Source: Vibrio sp. HB236076
GTDB lineage: Bacteria > Pseudomonadota > Gammaproteobacteria > Enterobacterales > Vibrionaceae
Assembly (NCBI RefSeq): GCF_040957575.1
Contig: NZ_CP162601.1
Span: forward strand, 1,550,001-1,614,000
Direction: 5' to 3'
DNA: 64,000 nt
Shown here: positions 7,839 to 17,600 of the stretch, piece after piece
How the letters are laid out: each line of letters opens with the position of its first letter
How positions within the stretch are numbered: the stretch's first letter is position 1
Notes under the pieces: generated by a model
What the model saw: the letters and a program-made list of their open reading frames with translations, nothing else
Told to the model about the DNA's origin: nothing
Database searches by the model: none
Program-made: the position numbers and the translations under genes

Positions 7839-10148
7839 ATGGCAGGAAGGAACGTTACTATCGGTAACGTTAATATAGCCATGAGTGCCAATGCAGCAAA
7901 GCTAATCCAGCAAACACAACAAGCAGAAAAAAACTTCAAAACATCCCTCAAAAATATGAAGAGCTACATTGCTTCTTTCAATAAAAAGATTGAATCAGCA
8001 GGTAGTTCGGTTAGTAGTCTGGTTAGTTCTGTTTCAAAACTTTCTGTTGTAGGTGGAGGTACGGCAGCTGCTTTAGGCACTCTTGGTTATAAACTATATG
8101 AAAACCAACGCGATCTTCAGCGTATGGCAACCACAGCAGGTTTGAGTGTTTCAGAATACTCGAAACTCAAATATGCAACGGGCAGCTTGGGTCTTGAAAG
8201 TGAATACTTGGCTGATGCTTTGAAAGATTTAAATGTTAGGGTCGTAGACGCTGCTTCAGGAGGAGGTTCGTTGGTGGACTTCTTTACTGCAATCGGAGAA
8301 AGCGCAGAAGATTGGTTAGAGCTAGATCCTGTTGAGAAGTTTTCAAGGTTTCAACAAGTCCTCTCAGGTCTTGATCCTAGTTCTGCTCGATTCTGGGCTG
8401 ACGAAGTGAACGATAGTATGTATCGCCTATACACAACAATGGATAGAAGCGGTAAGACCTTACAGGAATACTACAGCACAGCTGAGAGTCTGGGCGCAGG
8501 TACTAGCGGCACTTTAATAAATAGAATTAATGATATGTACACTTCCTTTCATCAATTGAAAATCATTGTAGAGGAGGTGACTTACACAACATTAGCCTTG
8601 TTCAGTACATCCTTTAAAAATACATTTGATTCTCTAGTTGAGAGGTTTAAAGGCATTGTCAAAGAAGGAGAATCAACAGGTAGTGCCATCTTTGAGATTA
8701 GTAAAACTATTGCGGTTAACGTCCTAAAGATAATCCAAGATACTGCAATTAGAATCGAGAAGTTTATTTACAAAGTTCTGACTCTCTTAGGTAAGTTTAA
8801 TAGTTCATTCCTTGATGGCCTCACGGATAACACAGTGCTTCAGCTCATTGAGGTCGAGGGACAAATCACAAAAATCCAAAAGAAGATTCAAGAGGGTGAA
8901 AAGGTATCTAAGGGCGCTGCTAAGTTTTTCATGGGCGTTGATCTAGATGAGTTAAAGTTAAAACTAGAGGAGTTAGAAAAGAAACAAGAAGCTTTAAAAG
9001 CTGAAACATCGACAGGTTTTATATCTAACCTAGTCGATGAGATTTCTAAAGTTGAATACACTCCTTCTAAAGCAAACCAGGGCTCAATCACCTCCACAAA
9101 TCAAGAGACGAAAGCTAGAGTTGTCCTTAATGATGCGATCAAAGAGGGCTTGGATTACATTGATGAAATCCTCTTAGCAAACAAAGAAAACACCTCCGTT
9201 GCTTTACGAGAGCTTGCTGTTCAGAAGCAGAAAATCAAAGCAGCGAAAGAATATTACGAATCATTAAAACTCACCGATAAGAATCGCCAACAAATAACCC
9301 AACGACTATCTGATGCTGAAAAGGCATTAACTTACCTTGCTAAGTCAGAACAGGAATTGCGGGATAAAATCGCTCAGAAACGAAAGGAAGAAGAGGACGC
9401 TGAAGCAGAAGAGCGTCTTAAAAGAGAGCGTGAGTATTATAACGCACGTCTTCAAATCGCCAGTGATTTTTACAAGGATTCTTCTCAAATAGCCAAGTAC
9501 AGCTTCCAGACCCAAAAGGCTGAGTATGATGAGATGCTAAAGCAAAACTACATTACGAGTGAAGAGCACAGTGCTCTCATGGAGGACTTAACAAGGCAGA
9601 GAGTGTTTGAAGAGATCTCTCTAGAAGCTCAGAAGTATTCTGAAGTGCTTAGTGGGATGAGCTTTTTCTTTAATCAGAGTAAGAGCATGGCTGTAGCAGC
9701 TTTCGCGCTAACTAAAGGTGTTGCTTTAAGCGAAACTTTAATATCTCAGTACCAAGCGGTAGCTAAAGTATGGGCTGGCGATGGCACTTGGTATGAAAAA
9801 GTTGCACGGTCAGTTCAAGCTGCTGCTGCTGTAGGTTCTGCTTTATCGGGGATTCAGAGCGTACAAGGCCAGTTCCACAATGGAGGTCAAATCCCAAGAG
9901 ACGGTACTTACTACATGGAAGGTGGTGAGGTCGTTATCCCTAAAGATAAAGTTGGGGAGTACATAGAAGCTGTGAAAAATCAGAACGAATCCACAGGAGG
10001 AGGCGGAACAGTTATCAACTCAACTATTAATATGGGAGCGAACTTGGTTGATGAGTCAGTTATGGCTCAAGCACTTTCAAAACAGCAATCTACAATTGCC
10101 GCTTTAGTTCGTAAGGAGCAGAAAAAGCGTCCTTTAAGATCATCATAG
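7839..10148 (+). CDS. Tape measure protein
   Basis: A 769-residue protein with GGAGG before the ATG, following the chaperone pair as tape measures do. The N-terminal ~80 residues are helical (NAAKLIQQTQQAEKNF, Ser-rich SSVSSLVSSVSKL), with glycine/alanine-rich and hydrophobic stretches (GGGTAAALGTLGYKLYE) and long charged coiled coils at about 330-390 and 450-610 (KRKEEEDAEAEERLKRERE). The C-terminal part has hydrophobic helices (SKSMAVAAFALTKGVAL) and the FHNGGQIPRDGTYYMEGGEVVIP motif common in tape measures. At about 1.5 angstrom per residue this predicts a tail near 115 nm. Confidence 0.92.
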   Translation: MAGRNVTIGNVNIAMSANAAKLIQQTQQAEKNFKTSLKNMKSYIASFNKKIESAGSSVSSLVSSVSKLSVVGGGTAAALGTLGYKLYENQRDLQRMATTAGLSVSEYSKLKYATGSLGLESEYLADALKDLNVRVVDAASGGGSLVDFFTAIGESAEDWLELDPVEKFSRFQQVLSGLDPSSARFWADEVNDSMYRLYTTMDRSGKTLQEYYSTAESLGAGTSGTLINRINDMYTSFHQLKIIVEEVTYTTLALFSTSFKNTFDSLVERFKGIVKEGESTGSAIFEISKTIAVNVLKIIQDTAIRIEKFIYKVLTLLGKFNSSFLDGLTDNTVLQLIEVEGQITKIQKKIQEGEKVSKGAAKFFMGVDLDELKLKLEELEKKQEALKAETSTGFISNLVDEISKVEYTPSKANQGSITSTNQETKARVVLNDAIKEGLDYIDEILLANKENTSVALRELAVQKQKIKAAKEYYESLKLTDKNRQQITQRLSDAEKALTYLAKSEQELRDKIAQKRKEEEDAEAEERLKREREYYNARLQIASDFYKDSSQIAKYSFQTQKAEYDEMLKQNYITSEEHSALMEDLTRQRVFEEISLEAQKYSEVLSGMSFFFNQSKSMAVAAFALTKGVALSETLISQYQAVAKVWAGDGTWYEKVARSVQAAAAVGSALSGIQSVQGQFHNGGQIPRDGTYYMEGGEVVIPKDKVGEYIEAVKNQNESTGGGGTVINSTINMGANLVDESVMAQALSKQQSTIAALVRKEQKKRPLRSS

Positions 10149-10159
10149 GGAGGTTCTAA

Positions 10160-10738
10160 ATGGGGAATAAATTCCCTTCTCAATTATTTATTTCTGATGT
10201 CTCTATTACCAATTACCACCGTGTTTACTCTACTGAATCAATTTCAGGTATTCAGTACCGAAGGGATTCAGGCATTCAATGGTACAAAGGAGAGATCACA
10301 CTAAACGCTTATGGCTATGAGAATGTAAAGCGTCTGAACGGTTTTCTAGCTGGTTTAAAAGGTAAATTAAACTCTTTTGAGCTCCCTTTAGGGGGAGCTT
10401 ATTCAAATCCAGACCTTCCCCAGAATCCCTATCTTCAAGGCACACATGGTGTTGGAAGCAATACTATTAGTGTTTATTACTCAGGGGTAACTATCCCTCA
10501 AGGATCTGTATTCACTGTACCCAATGAGACAAAGCTCTATACCGTCCTAGAAGATATTGTAGGGGATGGAGTCTATTCAATAACACCTTCATTACGGATC
10601 GAGCATGTGAATTTAGAAGAGATTAATTTCATTAGTCCAGTTATTACAGCCCTGCTTGATGAAAATGAAACAACAATAACGCATGAAGGTAACGGTAAAC
10701 TTGCCTCTGCTTCGCTCTCGTGGACAGAGGCTCTATAG
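10160..10738 (+). CDS. Distal tail / minor tail protein
   Basis: A 192-residue beta-rich protein just after the tape measure, the slot of distal tail (Dit/gpM-like) proteins that end the tube and anchor the tip. It opens KFPSQLFISDVSITNYHRVYS, continues with a strand-rich part GEITLNAYGYENVKRLNGFL, and has no recognisable enzyme motif. GGGAGG precedes the ATG. The call rests on position, size and predicted beta content. Confidence 0.65.
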   Translation: MGNKFPSQLFISDVSITNYHRVYSTESISGIQYRRDSGIQWYKGEITLNAYGYENVKRLNGFLAGLKGKLNSFELPLGGAYSNPDLPQNPYLQGTHGVGSNTISVYYSGVTIPQGSVFTVPNETKLYTVLEDIVGDGVYSITPSLRIEHVNLEEINFISPVITALLDENETTITHEGNGKLASASLSWTEAL

Positions 10739-10749
10739 AAGGAGTATGA

Positions 10750-11289
10750 ATGTCACAGCAGCAAATATTACTTTTAGAACTTCGCTACAAAGATCACAGT
10801 ACGGGAGAAGTCACGCCGATACGTCTCACAAGCGCTCCCCATAACGTAATACATGCAGGTGTTACATGGACTGCTGCGGGTGATCTTCTTGAAGTAGGAG
10901 AGACAGAAAGCACTTATGAGCTGATAACAGACGGTCTCGAAATAAAGTTATCTGGTATCAATAGGGCTTACCAAGCCATCATTGATCGGCAAGGTTTCCG
11001 TTATGCTCCTGTTGATGTTCTCTTAGCAACACTTCCTCAAGGCTCTAATGAAGTGAGCTCCGCAAAGTATTATCACCGAGGTTTTGCTCTGACGCCAGTT
11101 ACAGAGTTTGATGAGACGACAGGGTCTATCACCATCTTATTTGAGACACAATCGGCTTTTCGAGACTTAGACAGAAAAAGCCAATTAATGACTACGTCAT
11201 TAGCTCACCACCAAGCACTCCATCCCAATGATATGTTCTTCCAATATACAGCAGATACCTCGTTTGGGGATGAAAACTGGAGGGACTAA
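10750..11289 (+). CDS. Minor tail / tail hub protein (DUF2163-like)
   Basis: A 179-residue protein with LLLELRYKDHSTGEVTPIRL at the start, then LTSAPHNVIHAGVTWTAAGD, which resembles the opening of DUF2163-type tail hub proteins ("...T...dv...G..y.a.."). It also has FDETTGSITILFETQSAF in the C-terminal part. AAGGAG precedes the ATG, and the stop codon directly abuts the next start. It probably forms part of the tail tip complex between the distal tail protein and the peptidase-like protein. Confidence 0.65.
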   Translation: MSQQQILLLELRYKDHSTGEVTPIRLTSAPHNVIHAGVTWTAAGDLLEVGETESTYELITDGLEIKLSGINRAYQAIIDRQGFRYAPVDVLLATLPQGSNEVSSAKYYHRGFALTPVTEFDETTGSITILFETQSAFRDLDRKSQLMTTSLAHHQALHPNDMFFQYTADTSFGDENWRD

Positions 11290-11691
11290 ATGTTTGATTA
11301 CTTTCGAGAAACAATCGAAGCATATAAAGGCCAAAAGCACGTTAGGGGTAAAGTGGACTGTAATTTACTGGTCTTGAAGCTCTTTGACTTGGATAACCAC
11401 GAAAAAATGTTCGGAAGATATACCACTATTCGGGGAGGTGTAAGGGTCTCTAGAAAGGTCTATGGGGTGTCTTCTATCTATGAGTATTTACAGAAAAATG
11501 AAGACTTTAGAGAAGTACCTAAAGGTTTTCAAAGACCGTTTGACGTTATTGCTTTTAAGGATACTCATAACGTTTATGTGTGCTTAGGAAAGTATTGGTT
11601 CGGTGTTGGCGAAGATGACATTTTCAGTTTTGTTTCTCCTTCAAATTATAAAAAGGAGGACTATGTAGTTTATAGAAAGGAGTTAAATTAG
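11290..11691 (+). CDS. NlpC/P60-like tail tip protein (DUF6950-like)
   Basis: A 133-residue protein with a candidate catalytic cysteine in GKVDCNLLVLKLFD and a later histidine region (FKDTHNVYVCLGKYWFGVGE), matching the Cys...His layout of small NlpC/P60-like proteins found before gpJ homologues (lambda gpK position). It could open the peptidoglycan during DNA entry. No gap separates it from the upstream gene, and its TAG stop overlaps the GTG start of the fiber gene by one base. Confidence 0.68.
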   Translation: MFDYFRETIEAYKGQKHVRGKVDCNLLVLKLFDLDNHEKMFGRYTTIRGGVRVSRKVYGVSSIYEYLQKNEDFREVPKGFQRPFDVIAFKDTHNVYVCLGKYWFGVGEDDIFSFVSPSNYKKEDYVVYRKELN

Positions 11692-14600
11692 TGGGATTAG
11701 AAGTTTCAACTATTGCGCTAATCACGGCAGCTGTCTCTGTAGGGGCTACCGCGTACATGATGATGAACATGCCAGAAGCGTCAACATCATCAAGTGCTGG
11801 TACTAGTATCACTAAAACGGGTACTCAAGCTTCCAGAAACCGAGTTTATGGGACAGCAATTGTTGGCTGTTCATCGGTTTATTCAAATGTTTACGATAAG
11901 AATTCTTCATACCGATTGGATGTTTTTGCTGTTGGTGGAGTGGGTACGCTAACACTTCACAATGTATGGATTGAAGACGTTAAGATGTTTGAAGATAACA
12001 TCACGTATGTGTCAAATCCCTATGTTGCAGCCGATAGGATTTTCGATTCTAGTGAAATGAAGAGTCGTTACCAAAAATCTTCAGAATTTAAGATGCAGTT
12101 TCGCTCAGGTCACGAAGATCAAGTTGCTGCTCAATTGGCAATTGATTATGGCGATGGTGAATGGACTACAGAGCATAAAGGAGCTCTAGTTCCTCATATT
12201 GTGATCATGGCTGATTACTCTTTAAATCAGGATTACGTATTTTTCAGTGATCGCTACACAATTAAAGCTCTAGTCTCAGGGAGTGAAGTCTTCGATCCGC
12301 GCTTGGAAACCAACATATTTGAAGACGCTGAAACTTGGAGCGGGTCTAGTTCCAATGTTGCTTTGGCAGTCTTAGATTACCTCACCTCAACATACTATGG
12401 GTTAGGTATTAGCTTAGACTATATTGATGTTGATTCTTTCGGTTATGCCGCAACATTCTGTGAGACAAACGGGTTGGAAATTAACTCAGCTATTAATGCA
12501 GATGACTCGTTTGCTGAAGTCCTTCAAAACATGCTTGTGTGTTGTGGCGGCTCACTAACAGTAGTCAACGGTAAGATCAAGTTTGCGGTAGAAGAAAAGG
12601 AGTTAACAGCTGTCTATGATTTTGATGATTCAACCATAATCAAAGATAGCTTAAAAGTGAGTCCATCTTCTTCTTCAGATTACTACAATGCAGTTAGTAC
12701 CACGTTTAAATCTGTCATTAATAGTGATAATGAAGACGATTACATCATCCCTGCTGACGTAACTTCGGATGCTAGGATTTTACAAGATGGAGAGGTCATA
12801 ACAAAAGATATTGATATGCCTTATGCAAGGGACGCTTACGATGAAAATGGAGCAACTAGGTGTGTAAAGTACATTACTAACCTTGTGTACAACAAATCAC
12901 TGTTCCAAACGAGTGTCACTTTTGATGTTGACCTGCATGATTACCCTCTAATAGAACCCCTTAGCGTTATCTCAATTACCAATGACATTTATGGCTTTGA
13001 AAAAAAGAAATTCAGAGTAGTTTCTCTTGGTATTTCGGCCAACGCTGATAGTTTCAATATAGCAACAGTAACAGCGATTGAATACGATGACTCCGTCTAT
13101 GAACAGCAAGACGGCAGCCTTACATCCAAACCAATTACAAAGAGTTATGAGGAAATTCTTCCTCCTTCGGATCTGAGCTTCTCCGTTCTTTCTTTTTCTA
13201 CAGGCGGTACTGGTACTTTAACGTGGAAACCTAATTGGTATAACGCAAGCGTTGCTTACGACATTGAGTACAAATTAAGTTCAGAAAGCGAATGGGATCG
13301 TTATGTTTCTTCGTATAGGGATAGTTCACTTACTCTATACAATTTAAAGAAAAGTGCTTATGACTTCAGGGTGCGTACACACGATATAGTCTTAGGTACA
13401 TCAACATGGGTAGAGTTAGTTAATGTAGAAGTTGCGCCAACATATACATTACCTTCTGTTACTGGCCTTAAATGTGACACAACAGGTAATGATTTTCGCT
13501 TCACGTGGGATGATATGGAAGGTTACGAACTGGATAACTCACCTTCAGCTTCATCTCCCTCTAGTGCAGGTTCTACAGGTACGCTATCTGATATTTTTAA
13601 GTGCTATAAAGTCCTGATTTCTGTTGATAACCAAGTTGTAAAAAGTGATACGGTAACTTCGAATCAGTATGTTTTGTACCTTGAAGATAATAAGGCTCTC
13701 TTTGATGGTAGTCCAACTAGAAGTGTCTTGATAACTGTTTCAGTTCAGGACATATACGGTGTTTCATCAAGTTTAGTAAGTCTTCAAGCTACTAATGCTC
13801 AAATTAGTGCTCCTAGCGATGTCAAAGTCACAAATACCAACGGAAGTTCAAAGGTAGAATGGCAGCCTCGTTCTGAGTCAGACTTTGAGGGGACGTTAGT
13901 TTATGTATCTAATACTAGTGGTTTCGTCCCAAATGAATCTAACCTCCACACTGTGTTGGGGAAAGAGTCTTTCTATGTGTATGACTTTGAGGAGAGTAGA
14001 GACGACTGTTACATGGTCTTGGCTCATTTTGATTCTTTTGGCCAAAGCTCTTTGAACTTTAGCGATGAAATAAAGCTATCATACAACGGTATTGAGGGAG
14101 CAAAATTAGTCAGGCTCATAGCTGACTCTCAAGTTTTCGTAACAGATAAAAACGGTAATACTTCACCTTCAACAATCAACTTGTCTGTTTCGACTCAGAA
14201 TACGGAGGGTGAAGTTTCATGGTCAACAGAACCTAATGTACCTTTAAACAGCGGTAATGAAAGTAACGAATACTCGATTAGTTACTCCTCAATGGGAGCA
14301 GCTAAACAAGTTACAGTAACCGTGACCTGTGACGGTGTCACAGATAAAGTAACAGTTTATTCGGTACAAGACGGTCTTGACGGTAAAGACGGTATAAATG
14401 GAGTTGATGGTAAAGATGGGGTTGATGGTAAAGATGGTACTGATGGTAATACAATTTACGAACAGTATCGCTATGGTCAAGTCATAGCTCCAGATGCTTC
14501 TTGGACTCAGTGGGGAGCAGACATGCGCTCAACTGATATTTACCGTCAAACAAGACTAGTCGTTAATGGCGTCCCCAATGATGGTGGGACTGTCCACAGG

Positions 14601-17600
14601 ATCTCAGGTGTTGACGGTTTAGATGGGGCAGATGGTGAAAGGTTGTTTGTGCTTTACCACACTAACCCTGTAGGTACAGCTAATAGACCATCCACACCTA
14701 CGGACAATTGGGAGTCTGAAGGTTGGTCTGAAAGTGCCGAGGATGCTCATTGGATGAGTCAGAAGTTAGCAACAAGTATAGATGAGCCTCTAACGTTTTG
14801 GTCTTTCCCTATAGCTATGTCAGGTCAAGATGGGGTCGTGGATTATAATGAAGTAGATTCACGTATTAACTCTGCTACAACAACGGTTGAATCAACAGTC
14901 AAGACATACGCAGACTCTGTGGCCTCAAGTGCCGAGTCAAACGCTAAGACCTACGCGCAGTCTGTATCTTCGAGTGCTGAAACTAGCGCTAAGACTTACG
15001 CTGATGATAAGGCTTCAACAGCTGAGTCAAATGCTAAGACCTACGCAGAGTCTGTATCTTCAAGTGCTGAGTCTAATGCTAAAACTTATGCTGATGGTAA
15101 GGCTTCAACAGCCGAGTCAAACGCTAAGACCTACGCGGAGTCAGTAGCTTCAAGTGCTGAAACTAGCGCTAAGACTTATGCTGATGGTAAGGCTTCAACG
15201 GCTGAGTCAAATGCTAAGACCTACGCGCAGTCTGTATCTTCAAGTGCTGAGTCTAATGCTAAAACTTACGCTGATGGCAAGGCGTCAACAGCTGAGTCAA
15301 ACGCTAAGACCTACGCGCAGTCTGTATCTTCGAGTGCAGAGTCTAATGCTAAGACTTACGCTGATGAGAAAGCCACTGAGACCATTCTATTTTCAGAAGC
15401 TATGGAAGCGGCTGTTCCTAGCAGATATGAGGCAGAAGAAATATGGAGCGGTAAAGGAAGCTATCCAGCGAACTTTCCAAACCTAAAAGCTTATTCGGAC
15501 TCAAGTGTAACTGAACTGACTTACTCTGAAGCTGTTGCTTATGCTGACTCAATAGGTGCTCGCTTGCCTACACTTTACGAGGTCAGAAACCAAGCAGTTA
15601 AGGGCTCTGGAGCAGGATATGACGCTGAGATTGTCTGGACTCAAACTAAGGCAGGTGTGGGTAAGCGTTGGGTAATTATAGGTACTGGCTACGGAGAGCC
15701 TACTGCTTTGGATGAGGGTTCAACAGCCTACCTGCGTATGGTCGCTGAGATAGACCATAGTGAACCAACCTTGGCAGCTAACCGTCAGATGGTAGTGAAT
15801 GCCGAGTCAAACGCTAAGACTTACGCAGATGGTAAGGCGTCAACGGCCGAGTCAAACGCTAAGACCTACGCAGACGGTAAGGCGTCAACGGCCGAGTCAA
15901 ACGCTAAGACCTACGCAGATGGTAAGGCGTCAACGGCTGAATCAAATGCTAAGACCTACGCAGACGGTAAGGCTTTAACTGCCGAGTCAAATGCTAAGAC
16001 TTATGCTGATGACGTTGCTCTCAGTGCTACGAACTATGCCGAAGGGCTGGTAGATGCGATTAGTCTAGGCGGCCTTAATGTAGTAGACGGCACAAAAGAT
16101 GCCTCTGCAAACGCAAAGGCAAATTACAACACTGAAGACACTTATAACGGCTTTACAATTACAAAGGGTTCAATACCAGAAAGCGGTTATGTTGACTTCT
16201 ATCATGTAGGGGCTACAAGCTTATCAGCTGAGACTTCTTACACTTTGTCTTTCTATGCGAGATCTGATGTTGAAGGCGCATGGCTAAGATCATATTTTTA
16301 CTCTGGAGACGGTACAACTCTATCTGCTAAAACAAGTAGCGGTAGTAGTAACACAAATGCTGATGGGAGCACTGTTACTTACCTCTCAACAGAATGGAAA
16401 CGCTACAGTGTAACTTGGACTGTTTCAGAAGGGACTACTGTTAAGGCTCTTATTGTGGGTAGACAGTTCAGTAATTCGGTGTCTGAAGCTTACGTTTGTG
16501 GCGTTAAATTAGAAGCAGGGAACAAGCCTACTGCTTGGTCTCCCTCAAGCGGTGATCTTGAGCTTTATTCGCAGGCTCAGGCCGAGTTAGCCGAAACCCA
16601 AGCGAAAGCTTACGCTGATGGTGTAGTTGATGCGGAAGAGCAAAGAGCTATAGCTGACGCTCAGGCTAAAGCTGACGCTGCTGAAGCCAATGCTAAGAGC
16701 TATACTGATGTCAGCTCCAACACCCTTAAAGACTCTTTAGAGATTGTTAATGCTTTTAATAAATGGAAGTTTAGTCTATTTCAGGACTTAACCTCTTCAT
16801 CGACCCCCACCATTGATGTGTTAACAGGAGAATCTCCAACAGATGAATACTTCGTCGATGATGGCGTGTCACTAATACACAACATTGGTAGTAACTATCT
16901 TGGTCTTTTGGAAACAAAAGTTTATGTTTCTGAAGTTAAAACGGTTAGTTATACAATGACCCATGACGATGGCTGTTCAGTGTATGTTAACGGTGAAAGT
17001 GTTTACAGCTCAGGTAAATATACAGTAGGAGGTCAGGTTTCTTATACCTTGAGCAAAGGGTGGAATCGTGTCTCCTACCTATATAGAGAAGTTCAAGGTG
17101 GTGACGGTGTTTGGAACATTAGTGTGCCGCTTTCTCAGCTAGTGGACAAGTTAGGCGTCCTCGATCTGTCTGTCTCAGTAGCAACCGAGACTTATGCTGA
17201 TGACAAAGCCTCCACAGCAGAAACAAACGCTAAAGGTTATGCTGATTCAGTGGGAGAGAATGTTTCAGACGAAATTGTTAAACGGTCAGGCGTTAATTTA
17301 CTCCCTATTGTTTACAGCGACCTAAAATCGGCTTCCTCTTTCCCTTATAGACTTGGTGGTTCAGGAGGTACTGGAAGTCCTGAAGTAGTAAGTGGCACAT
17401 TTGGTGATCGGTCTTGCACAGCAATCCGCTTTGGGCTTGGTTCTAGTGGAGGTGAGCGTTATTTGGGCTTTACCTCTTCATGGGCTGATTACAACATCAA
17501 GCGTCCAGCAGGTGCTTCTATTATCATAAGCGCATGGGTTATGTATGACTCTGTTACTAAGGGCACTGTTCAGCTATACATGAGGGACTCTACAGGGAAG

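Noticed and set aside
14889..16010. Regular 45-bp repeats that might look like a CRISPR array
   Set aside because: The repeats are in frame, encode a 15-residue protein repeat and have no unique spacers; there are no cas genes.
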